Assembly: GCF_900289045.1 (NCBI RefSeq)
Contig: NZ_LT985188.1
Location: 1,116,001-1,180,000 of the forward strand
Source of the DNA: Micropruina glycogenica
GTDB lineage: Bacteria; Actinomycetota; Actinomycetes; Propionibacteriales; Propionibacteriaceae
Direction: 5' to 3'
DNA: 64,000 nt
How positions within the stretch are numbered: the stretch's first letter is position 1; each line of letters starts with the position of its first letter. Below are positions 30,954 to 39,280 of this stretch, piece after piece. Under the pieces are notes generated by a model. The model ran no database searches. It had not been told where the DNA came from and saw nothing but the letters and a program-made list of their open reading frames with translations. The translations under genes and the position numbers were made by a program.

Positions 30954-31305
30954 CGCCGGCCTGCAATGCGCGGGTGGTGCTGGGCAGTACGGCACCCACC
31001 ACGCCGGCGAGGCACACCGCGACCAGCGGCCACAGCCACACCTGTTCGGCCAGGTATTCACCGAAGCCGAAGCCCGCCATCAGGGTGAAAGCGACCAGCG
31101 CGCCGCGCGCCCACATGCGCAGGTGCCACACGCCGACCGCCGAGGCGATCAGCAGCAGCCCGTACGCGGCCAGCAACAGACCGATCTGCAGGCTGAACAC
31201 CCCGTGACCGGCCGTGGCGCTGATGCCCGCGAACACCAGAAACACCAGCCCAAGCAGGGTGGTGCTGGCACAGGCCACGACCAGGCCGATGGGACGGTTG
31301 CGCAC
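30871..31305 (-). CDS. Conserved-type membrane protein of unknown function
   Basis: This 144-residue protein has four hydrophobic helices (about 8-30, 38-60, 66-85 and 90-110) and a basic Pro/Arg-rich tail (RPRPPGGPRRWLGRLGRSERTP). I recognise no family. The start is GTG 31305 with TAGGGT six bases upstream, so it is likely leaderless. Its 3' 83 bases lie inside the end of galK on the other strand; the basic tail is encoded there. Confidence 0.65.
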   Translation of the reverse strand: MRNRPIGLVVACASTTLLGLVFLVFAGISATAGHGVFSLQIGLLLAAYGLLLIASAVGVWHLRMWARGALVAFTLMAGFGFGEYLAEQVWLWPLVAVCLAGVVGAVLPSTTRALQAGVSSADRPRPPGGPRRWLGRLGRSERTP

Positions 31306-31311
31306 AGACCC

Positions 31312-31317
31312 ACCCTA
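31312..31317 (-). promoter_or_regulatory. -10 element of membrane-protein gene
   Basis: On the minus strand TAGGGT is followed by six bases and GTG (31305), close to the leaderless spacing seen elsewhere in this window. Confidence 0.45.
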
Positions 31318-31413
31318 GTGCCGCCGCACACCTGTGCCCGGACGGGAATACCGGTGCCGATCCGTTCATTTAGTGATTGGCATCTTGTCGTGGTCGGCAT
31401 TGCCTTGCCACGC

Positions 31414-31419
31414 TATAGT
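31414..31419 (+). promoter_or_regulatory. Candidate -10 of whiB
   Basis: TATAGT lies 82 bases before the WhiB start. No convincing -35 is present at 16-18 bases, so an activator may be needed. The remainder of 31306-31501 shows no gene. Confidence 0.35.
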
Positions 31420-31501
31420 CGTAAAGTTGTGCGCTGCCGGTCAGGCGGCGCTCCCGCCCTGTCGGGCACCTGATCTTCCACGTGAAGGAGTTGGAAACCG
31501 C

Positions 31502-31753
31502 ATGGATTGGCGCCACCGCGCTGCCTGCCTCACCGAGGACCCGGAGCTGTTCTTCCCCGTCGGCAACACCGGTCCGGCCCTGATGCAGATTCAGGAAGCC
31601 AAGAAGGTGTGCAAGCGCTGCGACGTCCGCGAAGCCTGCCTGCAGTGGGCCTTGGACGCCGGGCAGGACCACGGGGTATGGGGCGGCCTGAGCGAAGACG
31701 AACGTCGGGCGCTGAAGCGCCGGGCCGCCCGCTCGCGCGTGCGGGCCAGCTGA
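31502..31753 (+). CDS. WhiB-family iron-sulfur transcription factor (WhiB1-like)
   Basis: The 83-residue protein has the four Fe-S cysteines (Cys9, 37, 40, 46; spacing C-x27-C-x2-C-x5-C), the GVWGG turn (58-62) and a basic C-terminal DNA-binding tail (RRALKRRAARSRVRAS). It acts with the principal sigma factor and senses NO or O2. WhiB1 is suggested by size and by its divergence from a PdtaS-type kinase, the mycobacterial arrangement (Rv3219/Rv3220c). A GAAGGAG lies 13 bases before the ATG. Confidence 0.92.
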   Translation: MDWRHRAACLTEDPELFFPVGNTGPALMQIQEAKKVCKRCDVREACLQWALDAGQDHGVWGGLSEDERRALKRRAARSRVRAS

Positions 31754-31802
31754 ACGCAGCCCTCACCGGGGTCGTCCATCGTGCACCGCCATCCGGCGGC
31801 AC

Positions 31803-31829
31803 TCGTCATCCCGGCGAACGCCGGGATCT
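31803..31829. repeat. REP-like palindrome
   Basis: One copy of the GTCATCCCGGCGAACGCCGG repeat seen at 15821-15996 and 39238 sits in the gap between whiB and the sensor kinase. Confidence 0.7.
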
Positions 31830-31866
31830 CTCCCCCCTCCCCCCGGTCAAGGCGAACGAGCGCCTG

Positions 31867-33324
31867 TCAACCCAGCGGAATCGACACTCTGGCCACCGTG
31901 CCCACCGCCTTGTCGCCTGATCTGAGGCTGAACTCGCCGCCCAGGTCGTCCACCAGGGTGGTGACGATCGACAGGCCCAGGCTGTTGGACGATCCGATCT
32001 CGAAATCGGGCGGCAGCGGCTCGCCGTCGTTGGTCACCTCGACCACGAGCCGTCCGTCGGTCTGCTGGGGACGCACCCACACCACGCCACGCTGCTGGCC
32101 CAGCCCGTGCTCGATCGCGTTCTGGCACAGCTCGGTGAGCACCAGCGACAGGCTGGTCGCGACGTCGGCGGGCACGTAGCCGAACGTGCCTTCGCGTTTG
32201 AGCTGCACCGGCTCGCCGGTGGCCGCCACGTCGACCACCATCCGCAGCAGCCGGTCTGCCACGTCGTCGAACTTCACCGCAGTGTCGAAGGCCTGCGACA
32301 AGATCTCATGCACCACCGCGATGGCGCCCACCCGCTTCATCGCGTCGCTTAGTGCGCCCTTGGCCTCGGGCAGCGAGATGCGCCGCGCCTGCAGCCGCAG
32401 CAGCGCTGCCACGGTCTGCAGGTTGTTCTTGACCCGGTGGTGAATCTCACGAATGGTGGCGTCCTTGGTGACGAGTTGCCGCTCACGGCTGCGCAACTCG
32501 GTGGTGTCGCGGCAGAGCACCAGCTGGCCGACGGGTCCGGAGTCGTCCGCGAGCTTGATGATGCGCAGCCGCAACTGCACGTCGGCGGTCTCGACCTCGA
32601 CCTCTTGCTGGCCCTGGCCCCGCAGCACGTTGGGAAGCGACATCTCGACCGGCGCCCGGTCGCGCAACAGCGCCATGGTGACGTGGGCTAGGTTCTCGCC
32701 CTCGAGATCGGCGGTGAGGCCGAGCCGGCGGTAGGCACTGAGGGCGTTCGGGCTGGCGTAGGCCACGATGCCGTCGGCCTTGACGCGAATCATGCCGTCA
32801 CCGACCCGCGGCGACACCCACGGCACCGACTTGTCGGTGTCGGTCGGGTACTCGCACCGGTGCACCATGCCCGAGAGCACGTCGGCCGCCTCGAGATAGG
32901 CGTCTTCGAGGGCACCGGGCGCGCGCACCCCCATTCGATTGGTGTGTGCCTCGACGATGCCGATCACCCGGCCGTCACGCACCACGGGAATGGTGTGCAC
33001 GTCAACCGGAATGCCGGCGCTGAGCTGGTTGCCGCTGGTCTTCACGATCTCGTGCGAGAGGTAGGCCTCGGTCACCTGATGCTCGGGGTCGTAGTGCACG
33101 TCTTCGCCCACCACGTCGTCCTCGAGGGCGGTGGGGCCCGTGGTCGGACGCACCTGCGCACAGGCCCAGAACACGTTGTCGTCGACGTCGGGAACCCACA
33201 GGATCAGGTCAGAGAACGCCAGGTCGGCCAGCAGGTGCCATTCGGCCACCAGGTGTTCGAGCCACATCACGTCACTGGCTTTGAGTGACGTGTGCGCGTC
33301 GATCACCTCGGCCATCGTCAGCAT
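31867..33324 (-). CDS. PdtaS-like sensor histidine kinase (HisKA_2)
   Basis: The 485-residue soluble kinase has an N-terminal GAF domain (about 10-150), a PAS domain (about 165-280, DGIVAYASPNALSAYRRLGL), an HWE/HisKA_2-type phosphoacceptor box with REIHHRVKNNLQTVAALLRL (His near 290) and a HATPase domain (TELCQNAIEHG, NSLGLSIVTTLVDDLGG). No membrane helix is seen. Mycobacterial PdtaS phosphorylates the ANTAR antiterminator PdtaR; no pdtaR lies nearby. The start at 33324 is supported by a leaderless -10. Upstream in-frame codons are antisense to bL37. Confidence 0.88.
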   Translation of the reverse strand: MLTMAEVIDAHTSLKASDVMWLEHLVAEWHLLADLAFSDLILWVPDVDDNVFWACAQVRPTTGPTALEDDVVGEDVHYDPEHQVTEAYLSHEIVKTSGNQLSAGIPVDVHTIPVVRDGRVIGIVEAHTNRMGVRAPGALEDAYLEAADVLSGMVHRCEYPTDTDKSVPWVSPRVGDGMIRVKADGIVAYASPNALSAYRRLGLTADLEGENLAHVTMALLRDRAPVEMSLPNVLRGQGQQEVEVETADVQLRLRIIKLADDSGPVGQLVLCRDTTELRSRERQLVTKDATIREIHHRVKNNLQTVAALLRLQARRISLPEAKGALSDAMKRVGAIAVVHEILSQAFDTAVKFDDVADRLLRMVVDVAATGEPVQLKREGTFGYVPADVATSLSLVLTELCQNAIEHGLGQQRGVVWVRPQQTDGRLVVEVTNDGEPLPPDFEIGSSNSLGLSIVTTLVDDLGGEFSLRSGDKAVGTVARVSIPLG

Positions 33325-33331
33325 GCGTGTC

Positions 33332-33337
33332 ACCCTA
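33332..33337 (-). promoter_or_regulatory. -10 element, leaderless start of sensor kinase
   Basis: On the minus strand TAGGGT is followed by seven bases (GACACGC) and ATG 33324. Confidence 0.6.
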
Positions 33338-33395
33338 TGGCAGAATGGATGACCGCGCCGACGGCGCCCCACGAGCAGCAACGAAGGAGACCGGC

Positions 33396-33470
33396 ATGGG
33401 CAAGGGTGGACGCAAGCGTCGTTCCCGCAAGAAGAACAAGGCGAATCACGGCAAGCGTCCCAACGCCTGA
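33396..33470 (+). CDS. 50S ribosomal protein bL37
   Basis: A 24-residue, very basic protein (MGKGGRKRRSRKKNKANHGK, then RPNA) matches the tiny actinobacterial large-subunit protein bL37 found in mycobacterial ribosome structures; the ending ANHGKRPN is diagnostic. The ATG at 33396 has GAAGGAGA upstream, and a strong terminator follows 10 bases after the stop, so it is a single-gene unit. It is easily missed because of its size. Confidence 0.9.
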   Translation: MGKGGRKRRSRKKNKANHGKRPNA

Positions 33471-33480
33471 CCGAACAACC

Positions 33481-33516
33481 GATCAGCCCCGGCACCAGAT
33501 GGTGCCGGGGCTGATC
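33481..33516 (+). terminator. Terminator after bL37
   Basis: A perfect 16-bp stem, GATCAGCCCCGGCACC with GGTGCCGGGGCTGATC, with loop AGAT, is followed by CTTTG. It can also serve rsrA from the other side. Confidence 0.88.
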
Positions 33517-33538
33517 CTTTGTGGTGCCGTCGTGCCGC

Positions 33539-33799
33539 TCAGCCGGCGGGAGTCTGGCGCACCACCACGGTCATCGTGGTGACCTGGGTGACCCGCACCC
33601 GCAGCGCGTCCGGGGCCTTCGAGGCCGTGCAGCAGCGCCGCACCAGGGTTCTGATGTGCTCTTCGACGCCGTAGGCGTCCAAGCAGGGCTCGCAGGCGTC
33701 GAGGTGGGCGCGAATGGCGTCGGCGTCGGCGTCGTCCAGCTCGTGGTCGAGAAACTGGTACAGGCGCTCGAGAGCGATGGCGCACTCAGGACTCGTCAT
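33539..33799 (-). CDS. rsrA: RsrA-type zinc anti-sigma factor
   Basis: This 86-residue ZAS anti-sigma factor binds sigma-R when reduced. The Zn/redox motif is Cys6, His32-x3-Cys36-x2-Cys39, with a further Cys56-Cys57 pair, as in Streptomyces RsrA and mycobacterial RshA. Disulfide stress should release zinc and free the sigma factor. The ATG at 33799 lies inside the sigR 3' end (14-base overlap) and has GGTGG upstream, so the two proteins are co-translated. Confidence 0.9.
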   Translation of the reverse strand: MTSPECAIALERLYQFLDHELDDADADAIRAHLDACEPCLDAYGVEEHIRTLVRRCCTASKAPDALRVRVTQVTTMTVVVRQTPAG

Positions 33800-34448
33800 C
33801 GTCACCACCCCGACGGTTCAGGCCGTTCTCACGCGCGAAGTCAGACAGGGCGGTGCGCAGTTGGTTGCGACCCCGGTTCAGCCGCGACATCACGGTGCCG
33901 ATCGGGGTGCCCATGATCTCGGCGATCTCTTTGTACGAGAAGCCTTCGACGTCGGCCAGGTAGACGGCGAGCCTGAAGTCCGGCGAAAGGTCGTTCATGG
34001 CCTGGGTGACCGCTGAGTCGGGCATGCGGTCGAGGGCGTCCATTTCGGCGCTGCGCAGGCCGTCGGAGGTGTGCGCCTCGGCCCGGGCCAACTGCCAGTC
34101 TTCGATCTGGTCGCCGCCCGAGGTCTGCGGCTGGCGCTGCTTCTTTCGGTAGGTGTTGATGAAGCTGTTGGTCAGAATGCGGTACAGCCAGGCCTTCAGG
34201 TTGGTGCCGGGCGTGAACTGGTGAAACGACGCGAACGCCTTGACGTAGGTGTCTTGCACCAGGTCTTCGGCGTCGGAAGGGTTGCGGGTCATGCGCAACG
34301 CGGCGCCGTAGAGCTGATCGAGGTAGACCAGGGCATCGCGCTCGAAGCGCAGGGCACGCTCGGCGTCGGTCTCGGTGGTGGCATCGACCGCGGCACCGTC
34401 ACTCTGCTCGGCAGCGGTGAGGGCCTCGTCGGCGGCAGGAATGGTCAT
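33786..34448 (-). CDS. sigR: ECF sigma factor SigR/SigH (thiol-oxidative stress)
   Basis: The 220-residue ECF sigma factor has region 2 ([52 protein letters not shown]) and region 4 (LPDF-type [44 protein letters not shown]). Pairing with rsrA and an autoregulatory promoter identifies it as the mycothiol/thioredoxin regulator. The start at 34448 ([10 protein letters not shown]) suits the transcript from that promoter. The frame continues upstream to an ATG at 34565, adding 39 Ala/Pro-rich residues, similar in kind to the unstable long form SigR' in Streptomyces. Confidence 0.93.
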   Translation of the reverse strand: MTIPAADEALTAAEQSDGAAVDATTETDAERALRFERDALVYLDQLYGAALRMTRNPSDAEDLVQDTYVKAFASFHQFTPGTNLKAWLYRILTNSFINTYRKKQRQPQTSGGDQIEDWQLARAEAHTSDGLRSAEMDALDRMPDSAVTQAMNDLSPDFRLAVYLADVEGFSYKEIAEIMGTPIGTVMSRLNRGRNQLRTALSDFARENGLNRRGGDDDES

Positions 34449-34535
34449 CACGTACGAGCCTAGCCGGTCGGCGAGCGCAGGCGCCGGAGCAGGGGTGGCC
34501 GGTGCGCTGGCGAACGTGCTGATCACAGTCGGTGC

Positions 34536-34562
34536 AACGGGACGCGCGGGCGCGGTATTCCC
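34536..34562 (-). promoter_or_regulatory. Autoregulatory sigma-R promoter of sigR
   Basis: On the minus strand GGGAAT (34562-34557), 18 bases and GTT (34538-34536) match the sigma-R consensus exactly. Transcription would start near 34529, leaving a leader of about 80 bases to ATG 34448. The element lies within the coding sequence of the possible longer isoform. Confidence 0.85.
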
Positions 34563-34623
34563 CATGGTGCGTGAGATGACGCTGCCGTCGACCAACCCAC
34601 CGCACGGGGGGGGTGAACCAGAT

Positions 34624-34680
34624 CCCCTGAGACAGAAGTAGAACCGTCCCCTGAGACAGAAGTAGAACCGTCCCCTGTCC
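34624..34680. repeat. Tandem GAACCGTCCCCT elements between sigR and SRAP gene
   Basis: A 24-base unit (GAGACAGAAGTAGAACCGTC then CCCT) occurs twice in tandem; a diverged third part (GAGAAAGAAGTAGAACTGGGG) follows at 34687. It fills most of the 34566-34717 gap. Confidence 0.7.
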
Positions 34681-34717
34681 GGCTCCGAGAAAGAAGTAGA
34701 ACTGGGGCCCTTCTGGC

Positions 34718-35437
34718 TCAGGACTCGTGCAGCGGTTCGATCAACTCGGGGCCGTCGTTGCCGACGGTGCTGACCAGGCGTGACACCGCGTATGCCTCCA
34801 ACGCGGCCCCCGGGGGCTGCAACAGGTCGCAGGCTCCGTCGGTCAGCGTCGGGTCGAGCCAGGCGTCCCAGCGGTCGGGGGGCACGGTCATCGGCATGCG
34901 GTCGTGTATGTGGCCCACCGCGTCGGCCGCGCGGGTGGTGATGATCGTGCAGGTGGCCAGCCACTCCCCCGCCGGGCTCTTCCAGAACTCGTACAGTCCG
35001 GCCATCGCGAGCAACGAGCCGTCGCTGGGGTGAATGAAGAACGGCTGCTTGGGCGGACGACGGCTGGCCGGCAGGTCGGCGTCAGCGGCCGGCGCGTACC
35101 ACTCGTAGTAGCCGTCGGCGGGCAACAGACAGCGCCGGGCTGCCAGCGCCCTGCGAAACGCCGGTTTCTCGGCCACCGTCTCGAACCGGGCGTTGATCAG
35201 GCGCGCCGCACCCTTGGCGTCCTTCGACCACGACGGCACCAGGCCCCAACGCAGCGGCACCAGTTTGCGGGTGACCTCGTCGGGGGCGTCCTTGCGCACC
35301 CGCTCGACCACCGCAACCACGGGGTCGGTCGGGGCGATGTTGTAGCGCGCGGGCGGCAGTGGGCCGTCCACCTCGTCGATGACGAAGATCTCGTCGAGCA
35401 GTTCGGCATCGGCCGAGGCCGCGTAGCGTCCGCACAT
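34718..35437 (-). CDS. SRAP-domain protein (YedK/HMCES)
   Basis: The 239-residue protein protects abasic sites in single-stranded DNA by covalent thiazolidine linkage. It has the catalytic Cys2 (MCGRYAA) exposed after Met removal, Asn82 in INARFET, Glu112 in YYEW and the His in [17 protein letters not shown] and [13 protein letters not shown] are family motifs. The start at 35437 is certain because Cys must be residue 2, and a leaderless -10 lies seven bases upstream. Confidence 0.94.
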   Translation of the reverse strand: MCGRYAASADAELLDEIFVIDEVDGPLPPARYNIAPTDPVVAVVERVRKDAPDEVTRKLVPLRWGLVPSWSKDAKGAARLINARFETVAEKPAFRRALAARRCLLPADGYYEWYAPAADADLPASRRPPKQPFFIHPSDGSLLAMAGLYEFWKSPAGEWLATCTIITTRAADAVGHIHDRMPMTVPPDRWDAWLDPTLTDGACDLLQPPGAALEAYAVSRLVSTVGNDGPELIEPLHES

Positions 35438-35444
35438 AGGGGTG

Positions 35445-35450
35445 AGATTA
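35445..35450 (-). promoter_or_regulatory. -10 element, leaderless start of SRAP gene
   Basis: On the minus strand TAATCT is followed by seven bases (CACCCCT) and ATG 35437. The start codon is independently fixed by the catalytic Cys2. Confidence 0.65.
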
Positions 35451-35498
35451 GCCCGCAGCCGCTTGGACAAACGCCCCCCAGGCGCTAGACATAGACCC

Positions 35499-36104
35499 AT
35501 GAGTCTGCTGCGTTTCGCCGCCCGCACCATGCTGGCCAGCTTCTTCGTCGTGAACGGGGTCAAAGCCCTGCGCAACCCCGAATCTCTGGTGCCGGCCACT
35601 GAGCCGATCGCCAAGACGTTTCTGCCGCTGGCCGAGAAGACGTTGCCGCCGCAGGCCGCCGCCTACCTGCCCGAAGACGCCAAGGGCCTGGTCAAGCTGA
35701 CCGGCCTGGCGCAGATCGCCGGCGGCCTCAGCCTCGCCACCGGCCTCGGACGCCGCGTGGGTGCGCTCGTGCTGGCGGTGTCGATGGTGCCCACCCTGGT
35801 CGACAGCGCTCCGGTCGGCCCGTCGGGTGACGGCGAACGCACCGGCGATTTCGTGCGTGACCTCGCCCTCACCGGCGGCGTGCTGCTGGCCGCGGGCGAC
35901 ACCGAGGGCCAGCCCACGCTCGCCTACAAGGCCAAGACCCGCGCCGAGATGCTGGGTCGCGAGGCCGAGCACACCAAGGCTGCGGTGGCTCGCGAGGCCG
36001 AGCGCACCAAGAAGTCGTTGCAGCGCGAAGGCCGCAGGGCCGCCCGCAAGGCCAAGAAGGTCGCGTCGAAGGCCACCAAGACGATTGAAGGTGCGCTGAA
36101 GTGA
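35499..36104 (+). CDS. DoxX-family membrane protein with Lys/Arg-rich tail
   Basis: The 201-residue protein has the DoxX pattern of four helices (FAARTMLASFFVVNGVKAL, then GLAQIAGGLSLATGLGRRVGALVLAV, PTLVDSAPVG and DLALTGGVLLAA). A C-terminal tail (about 145-201) of Lys, Arg, Ala and Glu is histone-H1-like (TKKSLQREGRRAARKAKKVA). The tail is likely cytoplasmic and could bind acidic lipids or nucleic acid. TAGACA seven bases before the ATG at 35499 is a near match to the leaderless -10. The stop overlaps the aroA GTG start. Confidence 0.8.
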   Translation: MSLLRFAARTMLASFFVVNGVKALRNPESLVPATEPIAKTFLPLAEKTLPPQAAAYLPEDAKGLVKLTGLAQIAGGLSLATGLGRRVGALVLAVSMVPTLVDSAPVGPSGDGERTGDFVRDLALTGGVLLAAGDTEGQPTLAYKAKTRAEMLGREAEHTKAAVAREAERTKKSLQREGRRAARKAKKVASKATKTIEGALK

Positions 36105-37363
36105 GTCCGGCGGCGGCTCCTGCTTCGGCCGGGCCGCTGTCGGCGTCTATCGTGGTGCCCGGTTCGAAGTCGGCCACCGCACGTGGGTACGTGCTGGCGG
36201 CCCTCGCCGCAGGCCCCAGCACCCTGACCGGGGTGTTGGAAGCCCGCGACACCCGCTTGATGCGGGCCGCCCTGCAAGGGTTCGGCGTGCGTTTCACCGA
36301 CCTCTCGGACGGCGTCGTCCGGGTCACCCCGCCCGAGCGGTTCACCCCCCACGACGTGCACGTGGGGCTGGCCGGCACCATCATGCGGTTCGTTCCGCCC
36401 CTCGCCGCGCTCGCCCATGGGGCCAGCCGCTTCCACGGCGATGTCGAGGCGCACGATCGTCCGGTCGCACCACTGCTGCTCGGCCTGCAGCGGGCTGGGG
36501 TGAGCATCGACCACCCGGAGTCGCTGCCTTTCACCGTGCAGGGGGCCGGACGGGTACCCGGCGGCGCGGTGACCGTGGACGCCTCGGGGTCGAGCCAGTT
36601 CGTGTCGGGACTGCTACTGGCCGGTGCCCGGTTCGAACGGGGTCTCGATCTGCGGCACCGTGGCGGTGCGCTGCCGTCGCGACCACACATCGGTCTGACC
36701 GTCGCGATGCTGCGCGACCGGGGCGTCGCGGTTGTCGAACCCGAGCCCGACCACTGGGTGGTGGCTCCGGGCGCGATCGCGGCCCGGGACGAGACGATCG
36801 AGCCCGACCTGATCAACGCCGCCACGTTTCTGGCCGCACCGCTGCTCGTCGGCGGCAGCGTGACCACCGCCTGGCCCGACCACACCGTGCAGGCCGCCGA
36901 CGCCATTCTCGACGTGCTGGCGGCGTTGGGTGCCGAGGTGGTGCGCCGTCCAGGAGAGGTGACGGTGAGCGGCGACGGCCGGGTGCGGGGCGTCGACCTC
37001 GACCTGAGCCTCACCAGCGAACTCACCTGCGTGGCGGCGGCCCTGCTCGCGGTGGCCGACGCTCCGGGCACGATCAGCGGCGTGGCGCACGTGCGCGGGC
37101 ACGAGACCGACCGGCTGGCCGCCCTCGAAACCGAGTTGAACGCGCTGGGTGGCCGGGTGCAGCAGACCGCGGACGGCCTGCGCGTCACGCCCGCGCCCTT
37201 GCACGGCGGCGTCTTTCACACCTACGCCGATCACCGCATGGCGCACGCCGGCAGCCTGCTTGCACTGGCCGTGTCTGGTGTCGAACTGGACGATCTGACC
37301 TGCACCACCAAGACGCTGCCCGACTTCGCGGGCCTGTGGCAGCACCTGCTGGGCCAGCGGTGA
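36101..37363 (+). CDS. aroA: 3-phosphoshikimate 1-carboxyvinyltransferase (EPSP synthase)
   Basis: The 420-residue shikimate-pathway enzyme joins PEP to shikimate-3-phosphate. Motifs are PGSKSATARGYVLAALAAG (Lys23 contacts substrate), HVGLAGTIMRFVPPLAAL, the DASGSSQFVSGLLLA loop and TYADHRMAHAGSLLALAV near the C-terminus. The start is GTG 36101, overlapping the DoxX stop; rsgA overlaps its end in the same way. The usual NAGT reads LAGTIMRF here, as in other Actinobacteria. Confidence 0.95.
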   Translation: MSPAAAPASAGPLSASIVVPGSKSATARGYVLAALAAGPSTLTGVLEARDTRLMRAALQGFGVRFTDLSDGVVRVTPPERFTPHDVHVGLAGTIMRFVPPLAALAHGASRFHGDVEAHDRPVAPLLLGLQRAGVSIDHPESLPFTVQGAGRVPGGAVTVDASGSSQFVSGLLLAGARFERGLDLRHRGGALPSRPHIGLTVAMLRDRGVAVVEPEPDHWVVAPGAIAARDETIEPDLINAATFLAAPLLVGGSVTTAWPDHTVQAADAILDVLAALGAEVVRRPGEVTVSGDGRVRGVDLDLSLTSELTCVAAALLAVADAPGTISGVAHVRGHETDRLAALETELNALGGRVQQTADGLRVTPAPLHGGVFHTYADHRMAHAGSLLALAVSGVELDDLTCTTKTLPDFAGLWQHLLGQR

Positions 37364-38367
37364 GCCGGCGGTTGCGGGGGGGCGTCACCGACGACGACCA
37401 CGAAGGCTTCGGACGCCCCGGTCGCGGCTCGCGGCCCCGCACCAAAGACCGTCCGGACTACTCCGACGCCGCTGAGGCGATCGTGGTGACCATCGACCGG
37501 GGACGGTATCGCTGCCTGCATGAGGGCGTGCCGCTCACCGCCACCAAGGCGCGGGCACTCGGGCGCAAGGGCGTGATCGTGGGAGACCGGGTGCGGGTGG
37601 TCGGCGACCTGAGCGGTGACGAGGGCACGCTGGCGCGGGTGGTCGAGGTGCTGCCGCGCACCACCGTGCTGCGCCGCACCGCCGACGACACCGATCCGTT
37701 CGAGCGGCCGATCGTGGCCAACGCCGATCAGCTCGTGATCGTCACCGCGCTGGCCGACCCACCGCCGCGCATGGGCATGATCGACCGCATTCTGGTGGCC
37801 GCCTACGACGCAGGCCTCGACCCGGTGTTGTGCCTGACCAAAGAGGATCTCGCTCCGGCCGACGAACTGATCGCCGCCTATGCTCCGCTCGAGATTCCGA
37901 TCGTGGCGGTGCAGCCGGGGGCAGATCTCGAAGCAGTGCGGGGGTTGTTGCGCGGCCGCACCAGTGTGCTGGTCGGCCACTCGGGTGTCGGCAAGTCCAC
38001 ACTGGTCAACGCGCTGATTCCCGGCGTCGACAGAGCGACCGGCGAAGTCAACGAAGTCACCGGACGGGGGCGACACACGTCCACCTCGGCTGTGGCGCTG
38101 GAGCTGCCCGACGATGCGGGTTGGGTGATCGACACCCCGGGCGTCCGCTCGTTCGGGCTGAGCCACGTCACCCCGGCCTCGATCGTGGCGGCCTTTCCCG
38201 ACCTGGAGGCGCTGACCGCTGATTGCCCGCGCGGGTGCACGCACGCGACGGGAGCGCCGGAGTGCGCCCTGGACGTCGCGGTGGCCGACGGCAGACTGGC
38301 CCCTGAGCGGCTGGAGTCGTTTCGCCGCATGGAGGGCGCCTGGCTCGACCGGCCGTCCGGTGGCTGA
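37360..38367 (+). CDS. rsgA: Ribosome small-subunit-dependent GTPase RsgA
   Basis: This 335-residue circularly permuted GTPase helps late 30S assembly. The OB-fold (about 45-110) is followed by G4 (CLTKEDL), G1 (GHSGVGKST), G3 (DTPGVRSF) and a C-terminal zinc knuckle (CPRGCTHATGAPECAL). The basic N-terminus is RRLRGGV...RPGRGSRPRTKDRP. The start is GTG 37360, overlapping the aroA stop as GTGA; a frame extending upstream has no support. Confidence 0.94.
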   Translation: MSRRLRGGVTDDDHEGFGRPGRGSRPRTKDRPDYSDAAEAIVVTIDRGRYRCLHEGVPLTATKARALGRKGVIVGDRVRVVGDLSGDEGTLARVVEVLPRTTVLRRTADDTDPFERPIVANADQLVIVTALADPPPRMGMIDRILVAAYDAGLDPVLCLTKEDLAPADELIAAYAPLEIPIVAVQPGADLEAVRGLLRGRTSVLVGHSGVGKSTLVNALIPGVDRATGEVNEVTGRGRHTSTSAVALELPDDAGWVIDTPGVRSFGLSHVTPASIVAAFPDLEALTADCPRGCTHATGAPECALDVAVADGRLAPERLESFRRMEGAWLDRPSGG

Positions 38368-38393
38368 TGCCCGGTTGGTGCGCCGGTTGCGGA

Positions 38394-38399
38394 TAGGTT
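38394..38399 (+). promoter_or_regulatory. -10 element, leaderless start of hisN
   Basis: TAGGTT is followed by seven bases (GAGCAGC) and ATG 38407, which decides the start over a TTG nine bases upstream. Confidence 0.55.
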
Positions 38400-38406
38400 G
38401 AGCAGC

Positions 38407-39195
38407 ATGCCCGATCAGAACTATCTGGACGATCTTCGGCTGGCGCACATGATGGCCGACAACGCCGACTCGCTGACCATGAGCCGGTTCAAGGCACTCG
38501 ACCTGCAGGTCACGGCCAAGCCCGATCTGACTCCGGTGAGCGACGCCGACGTGGCGGTCGAAGACGCGATCAGGCGCACCCTCAAGACGGCGCGGCCCCG
38601 CGATGCGGTGCACGGCGAGGAGCGTGAAGACACCGGCTGGGGCCCCAGGCGCTGGGTGATCGACCCGATCGACGGCACCAAGAACTACGTGCGCGGGGTG
38701 CCCGTGTGGGCCACGCTGATCGCGCTGATGGTCGAGGGTGAGGTGGTGGTCGGCGTGGTCTCGGCGCCCGCGTTGGGCCGTCGCTGGTGGGCCAGCGCCG
38801 GGGGCGGAGCGTTCACCGGCAAGACGCTGCTGCAGGGCACGCCGTGCCGGGTGTCGGGCGTGTCGGACGTGGCGGACGCCTCGCTGTCGTACAGCTCAGT
38901 GCACGGCTGGGTCGACAGCGGGCGCGGGCAGCAGTTCGTCGACCTGATGCGTGCGTGCTGGCGCACCCGGGCCTATGGCGACTTCTGGAGCTACATGCTG
39001 CTCGCCGAGGGGGCGGTCGACATCGCGTCCGAACCCGAGTTGGCGCTGCACGACATGGCCGCCCTCGACGTGATCGTGCGCGAGGCCGGCGGGCGCTTCA
39101 CCAACCTGGACGGCGCGGACGGGGTTGCCGGGCCCGGTGCCGTCGCCACGAACGGGGTGCTGCACGACGCGGTGGTCGAGCAACTGGCCGAGTGA
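38407..39195 (+). CDS. hisN: Histidinol-phosphatase, inositol-monophosphatase type
   Basis: The 262-residue enzyme of the IMPase fold is most likely HisN, which dephosphorylates histidinol phosphate. Metal-binding motifs are GEEREDTG, DPIDGTKNYVRGVPVWATLIAL and, near the C-terminus, HDMAALDVIVREAGGRFTN. HisN is the usual annotation for the IMPase gene after aroA-rsgA in Actinobacteria, though myo-inositol phosphatase activity cannot be excluded. Confidence 0.86.
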   Translation: MPDQNYLDDLRLAHMMADNADSLTMSRFKALDLQVTAKPDLTPVSDADVAVEDAIRRTLKTARPRDAVHGEEREDTGWGPRRWVIDPIDGTKNYVRGVPVWATLIALMVEGEVVVGVVSAPALGRRWWASAGGGAFTGKTLLQGTPCRVSGVSDVADASLSYSSVHGWVDSGRGQQFVDLMRACWRTRAYGDFWSYMLLAEGAVDIASEPELALHDMAALDVIVREAGGRFTNLDGADGVAGPGAVATNGVLHDAVVEQLAE

Positions 39196-39237
39196 ACGGT
39201 GAGCCGTGTGACGTCCGTAGGGCTCGTGGGTGCGTGG

Positions 39238-39267
39238 TGAGATTCCGGCGTTCGCCGGAATGACGAA
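39238..39267. repeat. REP-like palindrome
   Basis: TGAGATTCCGGCGTTCGCCG and GAATGACGA form the same repeat as at 15821 and 31803, placed between the converging ends of hisN and the ABC transporter operon. Confidence 0.72.
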
Positions 39268-39280
39268 GGGCGGCAGGAGC

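Noticed and set aside
31344-31366. Sigma-R promoter upstream of whiB
   Set aside because: GGGAAT and GTT are present, but the spacer is 14 bases instead of 18-19.
31867-33495. Sensor kinase start 57 codons upstream
   Set aside because: The added codons run antisense through bL37 and its terminator; ATG 33324 has a well-placed leaderless -10.
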